From Butyrivibrio sp. LB2008 (GTDB lineage: Bacteria > Bacillota > Clostridia > Lachnospirales > Lachnospiraceae), in assembly GCF_000621565.1 (NCBI RefSeq), contig NZ_JHXZ01000009.1:292075-356074 (forward strand): 64,000 nt of DNA, in the 5' to 3' direction. Numbering within the stretch: position 1 is the stretch's first letter; each line of letters starts with the position of its first letter. Shown here in pieces: positions 8,011-15,611 of the stretch. Below the pieces are notes generated by a model. It had not been told where the DNA came from, searched no databases, and saw only the letters and a program-made list of their open reading frames with translations. A program made the translations under genes and the position numbers.

Positions 8011-10149
8011 ATGGCATTCATTAACGAACTCGACAAAAATACTATAGACCAGATTGCTGCGGGAGAAGTTGTTGAGAGACCTGCCAGTGTCGTAAAAGAG
8101 CTGGTGGAAAATGCGATAGATTCCGGCGCTACCGCCATAACCGTTGAGATAAAAGGCGGCGGTATCGATATGATCCGAGTTACGGATAACGGATCCGGAA
8201 TCGAAAAGAGTGAGATCCGAAAGGCTTTCAAAAGACATGCTACAAGTAAGCTTAAGTCTATAGACGATCTTTTTAAGATTCATTCGCTGGGATTTAGAGG
8301 AGAGGCTTTATCAAGTATTTCTTCCGTTGCTCAGGTCGATATGATCACAAAGACAAGAGAGGATCTTGTCGGGATCAGATATAGCATAAGCGGCGGAGAC
8401 GAAGTGTGTTTTGAGGAGATCGGTGCGCCGGACGGAACGTCTCTTATCGTAAGGAACCTGTTTTTTAACACTCCTGCGAGAAAGAAGTTCCTTAAGACTC
8501 CGCAGACGGAGGCAAGTTATATTGGTGATGTCATGGAGCATCTTGCTCTTGATAATCCGACTGTCTCTTTTCATTACATAAATAACAAAGATGATAAATT
8601 CAATACTTCCGGAAACGGTGATCTCAAGGAGATCATCTACAGAATATACGGTCGTGATATTTCTTTGAACCTTGTTCCAATAAATGTCACGGACAGGGGG
8701 GTGACACTTGAGGGGTATCTGGGAGAACCTTCGATAAACAGGTCTAACAGGAATTTTGAGATCTTTTTTGTAAACGGAAGATATGTAAAAGATAAGATTG
8801 TTTCGAAGGCTCTTGAAGAGGGATACAAGCAGTACCTTATGATGCACAAGTTCCCGTTTGCGGTACTTCACATCAGAATGGATCCCGCTCTTGTCGATGT
8901 AAATGTACATCCTGCCAAGCTTGAAGTAAGGTTCGACAATCAGACGGCAATTTATGAGTTTATCCGTTCAAATGTTGAGAATACGCTCAGAAATCATGAA
9001 ATGATCCCCGATGCGGTTCTTGATGATAAAAAGACGGCGCCTAAAAAGGCAGATGCATTAAATATAATCAAAACAGATAATGAGACAGTTGCTTCTAAAG
9101 TTGAAAGCGCTCCAAAAGAGACTTTGGTTAAAGAGGTTTTGAATAAAGAGACTGTAAATAAGGAGACTGTAAATGCAGTTTCTTCAGATAAAGAAAACGA
9201 GCATGTTCCAACAAGCGTCGATGTCTTTTTTGATGATTCAAAGAGCACAGAGGCGGACGGAGATAAAGATGCCGTTTCTAAAAAGAAGACTGCTCCCGAA
9301 CCTTTTGAAAAACAAAGATTTGAGGAGAATCTTGTAAAAGAAGATACTCCGATTTACTCAAAAGATGCGAGCGGAGAGACTGTAAGAATAAGCGATAACA
9401 ATAAATCTGCCGTATGGACAAGAATTTTTGGAGACCTTGAAGGAAAACAGGCTGAAAAAGCTGAGCATCCTTCGCCTATAATCAAGCCTTCAGAAGCTAT
9501 TATAGTTGAGAAGCCGGTACAGCTTGATCTCTTTGAAGAGAAGGTTCTTACAAAGGATAATGTCAAAGAGTATGAGATACTAGGGCAGATATTCGGAACA
9601 TACTGGCTTATTGGCTATAAGGATAAGATGCTTCTTGTCGATCAGCATGCTGCGCATGAGAAAGTTAACTACGAGCGAATGATGAAGAGGTATAAATCGG
9701 GAGAGCTTCTTTCACAGATGGTCAATCCTCCGGTTATTGTGACTTTGTCTTCGGCAGAGGAAGATCTTTTCCTGCAGTACAGGCAGTATTTTGAGAAGAT
9801 AGGCTTTAACATTGAGAATTTCGGCGGTCACGAATATGCGATGAGAGCTATTCCGGTAGATCTCTTTGGCTGCGACGATGAAAAGGATATGTTTATAAAG
9901 ATTCTTGATGAGTTGTCACATGAGACTAATCTTGACAGAACGCCGGATGTGATAAATTATAAGATCGCAAGCATGGCTTGTAAGGCTTCCGTTAAGGGTA
10001 ATACTAAGATGACGAAGGAAGAGATGGAAGCTCTTTTGGATGAGCTTCTTACTCTCGAGAATCCTTATAATTGTCCTCACGGAAGACCTACGATCATATC
10101 GATGACAAAATATGAGATTGATAAAAAGTTTAAACGAGTTGTGGAATGA
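8011..10149 (+). CDS. mutL: DNA mismatch repair protein MutL (endonuclease type)
   Basis: 712 residues. GHKL ATPase motifs: ENAIDSGA, VTDNGSGI, HATSKL and GFRGEALSSI. The C-terminal domain carries the metal-dependent nickase motif DQHAAHEKVNYE from Asp544, together with ACKASVK and NCPHGRP, as expected in bacteria lacking MutH. QLDLF at 504-508 matches a beta-clamp-binding pentamer just ahead of the nuclease domain. The linker of about 170 residues is charged and holds a small internal repeat (NKETVNKETVN). The ATG directly abuts the mutS stop. The miaA ATG overlaps its stop (ATGA). Confidence 0.95.
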   Translation: MAFINELDKNTIDQIAAGEVVERPASVVKELVENAIDSGATAITVEIKGGGIDMIRVTDNGSGIEKSEIRKAFKRHATSKLKSIDDLFKIHSLGFRGEALSSISSVAQVDMITKTREDLVGIRYSISGGDEVCFEEIGAPDGTSLIVRNLFFNTPARKKFLKTPQTEASYIGDVMEHLALDNPTVSFHYINNKDDKFNTSGNGDLKEIIYRIYGRDISLNLVPINVTDRGVTLEGYLGEPSINRSNRNFEIFFVNGRYVKDKIVSKALEEGYKQYLMMHKFPFAVLHIRMDPALVDVNVHPAKLEVRFDNQTAIYEFIRSNVENTLRNHEMIPDAVLDDKKTAPKKADALNIIKTDNETVASKVESAPKETLVKEVLNKETVNKETVNAVSSDKENEHVPTSVDVFFDDSKSTEADGDKDAVSKKKTAPEPFEKQRFEENLVKEDTPIYSKDASGETVRISDNNKSAVWTRIFGDLEGKQAEKAEHPSPIIKPSEAIIVEKPVQLDLFEEKVLTKDNVKEYEILGQIFGTYWLIGYKDKMLLVDQHAAHEKVNYERMMKRYKSGELLSQMVNPPVIVTLSSAEEDLFLQYRQYFEKIGFNIENFGGHEYAMRAIPVDLFGCDDEKDMFIKILDELSHETNLDRTPDVINYKIASMACKASVKGNTKMTKEEMEALLDELLTLENPYNCPHGRPTIISMTKYEIDKKFKRVVE

Positions 10150-11084
10150 ATAAACAAAAGCTGATTGTTTTAACCGGGCCCACTGCGGTGGGGAAATCCA
10201 AATTATCAATAGAGCTTGCCGGAAAGATTGGCGGAGAGATCATCTCCGCTGATTCTATGCAGGTCTATAAATATATGGATATCGGCACGGACAAGATATC
10301 AAAAGAAAAGATGGGGAATATACCGCATCACCTTATAGATTTTCTCGATCCGAAAGAGGACTTTAATGTCTTTACCTTTCAGAAGCTTGTGAAGGAAGCA
10401 ATTGCCGATATTTCTTCAAGAGGAAAAATACCGATCCTTGTTGGGGGAACGGGCTTTTATATTCAGGCTGTTCTTTATGACATTGATTTTACGGAGACGG
10501 ACGAAGATAATACGATAAGGCATGAACTTGAAGAGAGAGTGCAAAGAGAAGGTACTTCCGGGATTTATGAAGAACTAAAAAGTGTCGATCCGGAGTCGGC
10601 TCTTTTGATCCATGAAAATAATTCAAAGAGGGTTATTCGGGCTCTTGAATATTATAAGAAGACAGGGCGGAAGATATCGGAGCACAATAAAGAGCAGAGC
10701 GAGAATGTTTCGCCTTACGATTTCTATTATTTTGTTCTGACCGATGACAGAGAGGTTCTTTATTCAAGGATTGAGAAGAGAGTTGACGAGATGATAGAAA
10801 ACGGCCTTGTCGATGAAGTTAAGGAACTTCGGAAGATGAACATTCCAAAGACCGCTACATCGATGCAGAGTCTTGGCTACAGAGAGATATTCGGATATCT
10901 TGACGGCGAATACGATCTTGAAAGAGCGATATATCTCATAAAGCGAAATACAAGACATTTTGCGAAGAGGCAGCTTACGTGGTTCAGAAGAGAAAAAGAT
11001 GTGCGCTGGATAGACAAGTCGGAATTTGGAAGAGATGACAATCTGGTTTTAAAAGAAATATTAAGGATATATGAAAATGAGTGA
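10146..11084 (+). CDS. miaA: tRNA dimethylallyltransferase
   Basis: 312 residues, typical length. It transfers the dimethylallyl group from DMAPP to N6 of A37 in tRNAs reading U-starting codons. Seen: the P-loop LTGPTAVGKSKLS at the N-terminus, SADSMQVYKYMDIGTDK, PHHLID, and the VGGTGFYIQA active-site motif. Further on, TSMQSLGYREI and KRNTRHFAKRQLTWFR are family signatures. The start overlaps the mutL stop by four bases. The end overlaps the next gene by 8 bp. No hfq follows, unlike the Bacillus arrangement. Confidence 0.95.
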   Translation: MNKQKLIVLTGPTAVGKSKLSIELAGKIGGEIISADSMQVYKYMDIGTDKISKEKMGNIPHHLIDFLDPKEDFNVFTFQKLVKEAIADISSRGKIPILVGGTGFYIQAVLYDIDFTETDEDNTIRHELEERVQREGTSGIYEELKSVDPESALLIHENNSKRVIRALEYYKKTGRKISEHNKEQSENVSPYDFYYFVLTDDREVLYSRIEKRVDEMIENGLVDEVKELRKMNIPKTATSMQSLGYREIFGYLDGEYDLERAIYLIKRNTRHFAKRQLTWFRREKDVRWIDKSEFGRDDNLVLKEILRIYENE

Positions 11085-12378
11085 ATTTAATCAGACAACG
11101 GATAAAATATATGAGGAATTCGGTATCTCAGAGAAGGTACACAGATTCGGAGAGATAATCATCGAGGAACTTTCGGAGAGATTTAAAAAGATCGATGAGA
11201 CTGCAGAGTATAACCAGCTGAAAGTCCTTAAGGCAATGCAGGACAATAAGGTAAGTGAAGCTTGCCTTATGGGAACAACTGGCTACGGATACAATGATAT
11301 CGGAAGAGAAAAGCTTGAGGCTGTCTATGCTTCTTTTTTTCATACGGAAGATGCACTTGTGCGGCCTCAGATAACTTGCGGAACTCATGCACTTGCACTT
11401 GCGCTTATGAGTAATTTAAGACCCGGCGACATGCTCTTTTCACCGGTTGGAAAACCGTATGATACGCTTGAGGAAGTTATCGGAATAAGGGAGTCAAGGG
11501 GCTCGCTTGCAGAGTATGGTATTACTTATTCTCAGGTGGATCTTCTCTCTGACGGAAGTTTTGATTATGACAATATCAAGAAAGTTCTTGAAGAAAATGA
11601 GAACATAAAGCTTGTTACGATACAAAGATCCAAGGGATATCAGACAAGACCTACGCTTTCTGTATCAAGGATCGGTGAGCTTATTGCATTTATCAAGGGC
11701 ATAAAGAGTGATGTCATCTGCATGGTAGATAATTGCTACGGTGAGTTTGTTGAAAGGATTGAGCCAACGGATGTAGGTGCAGATATGGTTGTCGGTTCTC
11801 TTATAAAGAATCCCGGCGGCGGACTTGCTCCTATAGGCGGTTATATCGCGGGTAAGAAGGAGTGTGTTGAGAATGCTGCATTCAGGCTCACTTCTCCCGG
11901 CCTTGGAAAAGAGGTTGGTGCGTCACTTGGAATTCTTCCCAATTTCTATCAGGGACTTTTCCTTGCGCCCACAGTTACGGCAAGTGCGCTTAAAGGTGCA
12001 ATTTTTGCCGCAAATATTTATGAGAAGTTTGGATTTTCTGTTTGCCCCGACAGCAAAGAGGAAAGACATGACATTATACAGGCGGTTACTTTTGGTAAGC
12101 CTGAAGGAGTTATAGAATTCTGCAAGGGAATTCAGGCGGCGGCACCCGTTGATTCATTTGTAACTCCAGAACCCTGGGATATGCCCGGCTATGATTCACA
12201 GGTTATTATGGCGGCAGGTGCCTTTGTTTCGGGCTCTTCAATAGAGCTTTCCGCGGATGGCCCGATCAAAGAACCATATTCAGTTTTCTTCCAGGGAGGC
12301 CTTACATGGCCGCATGCTAAGCTTGGCATACTAAAGACTTTGCAAAATCTTGTAGATGCTGGCCTTATCTTGTGCTAA
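11077..12378 (+). CDS. YnbB-like PLP enzyme (methionine gamma-lyase family)
   Basis: 433 residues. Fits the aluminium-resistance/YnbB family (Met_gamma_lyase, PLP fold type I). Motifs: GTTGYGYNDIGREKLE, PQITCGTHALALAL, DNCYGEFVE, and SLIKNPGGGLAPIGGYIAG with the probable PLP lysine. The substrate is unknown, and the 'methionine gamma-lyase' name is a family label rather than an activity shown here. The gene lies next to miaA, as ynbB lies near miaA-hfq in Bacillus, which supports the call. Start: ATG 11077 is preferred over ATG 11071, because AAGGA at 11063-11067 lies 9 bp upstream of it and only 3 bp upstream of the other. Confidence 0.85.
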   Translation: MSEFNQTTDKIYEEFGISEKVHRFGEIIIEELSERFKKIDETAEYNQLKVLKAMQDNKVSEACLMGTTGYGYNDIGREKLEAVYASFFHTEDALVRPQITCGTHALALALMSNLRPGDMLFSPVGKPYDTLEEVIGIRESRGSLAEYGITYSQVDLLSDGSFDYDNIKKVLEENENIKLVTIQRSKGYQTRPTLSVSRIGELIAFIKGIKSDVICMVDNCYGEFVERIEPTDVGADMVVGSLIKNPGGGLAPIGGYIAGKKECVENAAFRLTSPGLGKEVGASLGILPNFYQGLFLAPTVTASALKGAIFAANIYEKFGFSVCPDSKEERHDIIQAVTFGKPEGVIEFCKGIQAAAPVDSFVTPEPWDMPGYDSQVIMAAGAFVSGSSIELSADGPIKEPYSVFFQGGLTWPHAKLGILKTLQNLVDAGLILC

Positions 12379-12442
12379 ACTATTAGCTGTATGATTTTTG
12401 ATTCTTTCTGGTCGCCCGGATAGCATTATCAGGAGGAATCAC

Positions 12443-13156
12443 ATGAAGCAATCTGATATCTCTTTTAAAGAGCACAAAACATATGAGGACCAGCTTCCCT
12501 ATGAGCGCTTTTTAAAGTCAGGTCCGGAAAGTCTGACCGATGCCGAACTTCTTGCGATAATTATACGAACAGGAAGCTGCATGGCATCTCCGGTTGATAT
12601 AGCCAAAAAAGTTATGGCCATGGGCAGAGGAAAAGAAAAAGGGCTTAACAGTCTTTTTTGTGTTTCTGTTGAGGAACTTAAGAGTGTTCACGGCATAGGG
12701 GAAGTTAAGGCAGTAAAACTTAAGTGTATTGCTGAACTTGCGAAGAGAATGTCTTGTCAAAAAGCGGATATTGGGCTTTTATGCAACGATCCGTCAGCAG
12801 TTGCGGAATATTTTATGGAAAAGCTCAGGCATGAAGAATCCGAGAGGGTTTATCTGCTATGTCTAAACAACAGATTAAAGCTTGTACAGGAAGTTCTTTT
12901 GTCCATGGGGACGGTTAATTCAGCCTCATTGTCACCGAGGGATGTTTTTATACATGCTCTCAGAACAGGAGCTTCCAATCTGATATTGGTGCACAACCAT
13001 CCGGGAGGTGATCCGGCTCCCAGCAGATCGGATGTTGTGATAACCAATAAGATCAGAGAATCGGGGACAATGCTTGATATCATATTAAGGGATCATATAA
13101 TTATAGGAGATCGCTCATATTACAGCTTCGAAGAGAAGGGGCTGTTATGGCAATAA
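12443..13156 (+). CDS. radC: RadC family JAB-domain protein
   Basis: 237 residues. The N-terminal helix-hairpin-helix-like part (LPYERFLKSGPESLTDAELL) is followed by a C-terminal JAB/MPN domain with the JAMM zinc motif VHNHPGGDPAPSRSD and the usual end RDHIIIGDRSYYSF. Despite its name, a DNA-repair role of RadC is unproven; the fold suggests a metal-dependent hydrolase. The ATG at 12443 is chosen because AGGAGG (12431-12436) lies 6 bp upstream. A longer frame would add 15 residues without a ribosome site. It sits just before mreB, as in Bacillus. Confidence 0.93.
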   Translation: MKQSDISFKEHKTYEDQLPYERFLKSGPESLTDAELLAIIIRTGSCMASPVDIAKKVMAMGRGKEKGLNSLFCVSVEELKSVHGIGEVKAVKLKCIAELAKRMSCQKADIGLLCNDPSAVAEYFMEKLRHEESERVYLLCLNNRLKLVQEVLLSMGTVNSASLSPRDVFIHALRTGASNLILVHNHPGGDPAPSRSDVVITNKIRESGTMLDIILRDHIIIGDRSYYSFEEKGLLWQ

Positions 13157-13166
13157 GGAGGACATT

Positions 13167-14171
13167 TTGAGTAATATTTTTGGAATCGATCTTGGAACCA
13201 GCAACATTAAAATTTATAACAGAGACGAGGATGGTCTTTTTGTTGAGAAGAACATGATTGCCATTGAGAACAAGACTAATGTCTTTGCGTATGGTAATTC
13301 TGCATACGAGATGTATGAGAAAGCTCCTGATAAGATTCAGATCACATATCCTTTGAGCAGCGGTGTTATTGCTGATATTGAACACATGGAAGCTCTTGTA
13401 AAGCTGTTTTTGACAGACCAGATGAAGGGTTCTGTTAAGCCTTGCGAAGTTTACATTGCCGTTCCCAAGGATGTTACTGAAGTTGAGAGACGTGCTTTCC
13501 ACGATCTCATAAATGATGCGGGCATTAAGGCCAAAAAGATCATGATGGTTAAAAAGCCTTTGGCTGACGGACTCGGAATGAATGTTGACGTCATGAATTC
13601 GCAGGGTGTACTTGTGGTTGACGTTGGATATGATACAACAGAAATTTCAATTCTTTCACTCAGAGGTATCGTTGTCAGCAAACTTATCAAAGTTGGCGGC
13701 AAGAAATTTGATGAGTCGATCAGAACCGTTATCCGTAAGGAATTCGGACTTCTTATCGGCGAGAAAACATCTGAAGCTGTAAAAATATCACTTAAGGACC
13801 TTGAGAAAGAAGGTAAGGATGCAGTTGTTTACGGAAGAGATATTGTAACAGGTCTTCCCGTTGAGAGAATGATCCCTACAGATCTGCTTAATCAGGCTCT
13901 TATCGAGAACTTCGATGCAATCCTTGATAACATTAAAGCTACACTTGAGAGAACTCCTCCGGAGCTCGCTGCCGATATTTTTAAGCACGGTCTCTATCTT
14001 ACAGGCGGAGCTTCTCAGATCTGTCATCTTGCGCAGAGACTTTCTAACGGTGTCGGACTTAATGTTAATATTGCAGAGAACCCCGTTGGTTCGGTTGCGC
14101 TCGGTCTTTCCAAGATTATCAAGGATGACCAGTACAAGGTTCTTGCTTACGGAATAGAAGAGGATAAGTAA
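13167..14171 (+). CDS. mreB: Rod-shape actin homologue MreB
   Basis: 334 residues, actin/HSP70 fold. Phosphate-binding loops: GIDLGTSNIKIY at the start and VVDVGYDTTEISILS in the middle. The adenosine loop is LTGGASQICHLAQRL near the end. It polymerises under the membrane and guides the elongasome through MreC, MreD and RodA/PBP2, all encoded next to it. The start is TTG at 13167, 5 bp after AAGGAGG (13155-13161), a minor start codon for so conserved a gene. The N-terminal phosphate loop diverges from the usual DLGTANTL form. The mreC ATG follows the stop without a gap. Confidence 0.93.
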   Translation: MSNIFGIDLGTSNIKIYNRDEDGLFVEKNMIAIENKTNVFAYGNSAYEMYEKAPDKIQITYPLSSGVIADIEHMEALVKLFLTDQMKGSVKPCEVYIAVPKDVTEVERRAFHDLINDAGIKAKKIMMVKKPLADGLGMNVDVMNSQGVLVVDVGYDTTEISILSLRGIVVSKLIKVGGKKFDESIRTVIRKEFGLLIGEKTSEAVKISLKDLEKEGKDAVVYGRDIVTGLPVERMIPTDLLNQALIENFDAILDNIKATLERTPPELAADIFKHGLYLTGGASQICHLAQRLSNGVGLNVNIAENPVGSVALGLSKIIKDDQYKVLAYGIEEDK

Positions 14172-15086
14172 ATGAGTCCTATTATTAGGAGAACCGGAGA
14201 GGATTTTAGAATACCAAGTAAATATCTTCTCTCAATCTTGTCAGTGCTGTCTGTGATCTTAATGCTGGTCACATTTAGCGTTGAAAGAAGTAAATTGGGG
14301 CCTTTTGAAGGGCCGCTAAATGCGTTTGCGGGCGTTTTTATTGCGCCTTTGCAAAGAGGAATTACAACAGTAGGTACATCTCTCAAGAAAACTTCTGACA
14401 GATTGTCTGAGATTACAAAGCTTCTTGATGAAAATGAGAGATTAAAAAAAGAAATTGAAGATCTGAAAATAGAGAATTCAAAACTGGAGCAGGATAAATA
14501 CGAGCTCACAAAGCTTCGTGAACTATATGCTCTTCAGGATGACTACGGAAATTACAAGAAGATAGGTGCGAGAGTTACAGGAAGAGATTCCGGAAACTGG
14601 TTTTCTACCTTTACGATTGATAAAGGTGAGGATCAGGGAATCAAAGTTGATATGAATGTTCTTGCGGACGGCGGACTTGTCGGAAGAGTCATAAAAGTTG
14701 GTCCCGACTGGGCTACAGTGCAGTCTATAATTTCCGATAATTCGTATGTCAGCGGAATGGTTTTGTCCACGCAGGATATTCTTATGGTCAAAGGTAATCT
14801 GAATAAGTATGAAAAAGGTGCCATAAGTTTTACGGATCTTAAAGACAGGACAGGAGCTGTAAAGGCGGGAGATAAAGTTGTAACATCATACATCAGTTCA
14901 AAATATCTTCCCGGTATTTTGATCGGATATGTTTATTCGGTCAATGATGACAACAATAATATTACCAAGTCGGGAAATATCACTCCGGCTGCTGATTTTG
15001 CACATTTAAACGATGTGCTTGTCATTTTGGATCAAAAACAGATTCCTAAAGACGGCTTAGAACACAAGACAGATTCAAACGATTAA
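14172..15086 (+). CDS. mreC: Cell-shape protein MreC
   Basis: 304 residues. One N-terminal membrane helix (about 17-34), then a coiled coil (about 70-115, rich in E/K/L heptads) and the MreC beta-barrel domain, with GEDQGIKVDMNVLADGGLVG and VVTSYISSKYLPGILIGYV as recognisable segments. Family role: a bitopic scaffold outside the membrane that links MreB filaments to PBP2. It is translated between mreB and mreD with zero spacing on both sides, so a single transcript is very likely. Confidence 0.93.
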   Translation: MSPIIRRTGEDFRIPSKYLLSILSVLSVILMLVTFSVERSKLGPFEGPLNAFAGVFIAPLQRGITTVGTSLKKTSDRLSEITKLLDENERLKKEIEDLKIENSKLEQDKYELTKLRELYALQDDYGNYKKIGARVTGRDSGNWFSTFTIDKGEDQGIKVDMNVLADGGLVGRVIKVGPDWATVQSIISDNSYVSGMVLSTQDILMVKGNLNKYEKGAISFTDLKDRTGAVKAGDKVVTSYISSKYLPGILIGYVYSVNDDNNNITKSGNITPAADFAHLNDVLVILDQKQIPKDGLEHKTDSND

Positions 15087-15611
15087 ATGAGTATCAGAAG
15101 AATATTACTTAATTTCATAATAATGATCCTTACGTTCACATTGCAGACAACAGTCTTCAGAGTATTTGCTTTTGGCGGAGTTGTGCCGAATCTTATGCTT
15201 GTTTTTGTCACTTCTATAGCTTTTATAAGAGGTGACAAAGTGGGGCTGTTGACCGGCTTTGTGAGCGGTTTTTTAGTGGATATCTTTTTTGGCGCTATAC
15301 TTGGATTTTATGCGCTTTTATTTATGTACATCGGATTTTTTGTCGGAAAACTTCACGAAGTTTTTTATTCTCAGAATATGGCAATTCCCATCGCTATCAT
15401 ATCTGTTGCTGATTTTATTTACGGCTTTGCATGTTATGTATTGCAGTTTCTCCTCAGGAACGAATTCGATATAGGTTATTATATGATGAATATTATAATT
15501 CCTGAGATGGTTTACACTGCGATGGTCGGAATATTCTATTATCCGGTCGTACTTAAGATACATGAACGGATCTTTGATAAAGAGCAGAGGAGTGAAAAGA
15601 AGTTTGTTTGA
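15087..15611 (+). CDS. mreD: Cell-shape protein MreD
   Basis: 174 residues, very hydrophobic, with about five or six membrane helices (for example FIIMILTFTLQTTVFRVFAF near the start, and GLLTGFVSGFLVDIFFGAIL). The length and the DIFFGAILGFYALLF region fit MreD, an integral membrane partner of MreC. The ATG abuts the mreC stop. The 3' end overlaps the proposed start of the PBP2 gene by 8 bp. The call relies partly on its place between mreC and the PBP2 gene. Confidence 0.9.
   Translation: MSIRRILLNFIIMILTFTLQTTVFRVFAFGGVVPNLMLVFVTSIAFIRGDKVGLLTGFVSGFLVDIFFGAILGFYALLFMYIGFFVGKLHEVFYSQNMAIPIAIISVADFIYGFACYVLQFLLRNEFDIGYYMMNIIIPEMVYTAMVGIFYYPVVLKIHERIFDKEQRSEKKFV

Noticed and set aside
8311..8910. 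199-codon leftward frame inside mutL
   Set aside because: Antisense to the conserved MutL ATPase region, no ribosome site.
9110..9180. Frameshift or duplication in the MutL linker (NKETVN repeat)
   Set aside because: The frame stays open on both sides; a small in-frame repeat in a disordered linker is ordinary.
12398..12426. TTGATT-N17-TAGCAT promoter before radC
   Set aside because: The start point would fall in the ribosome site at 12431-12436, leaving no usable leader.
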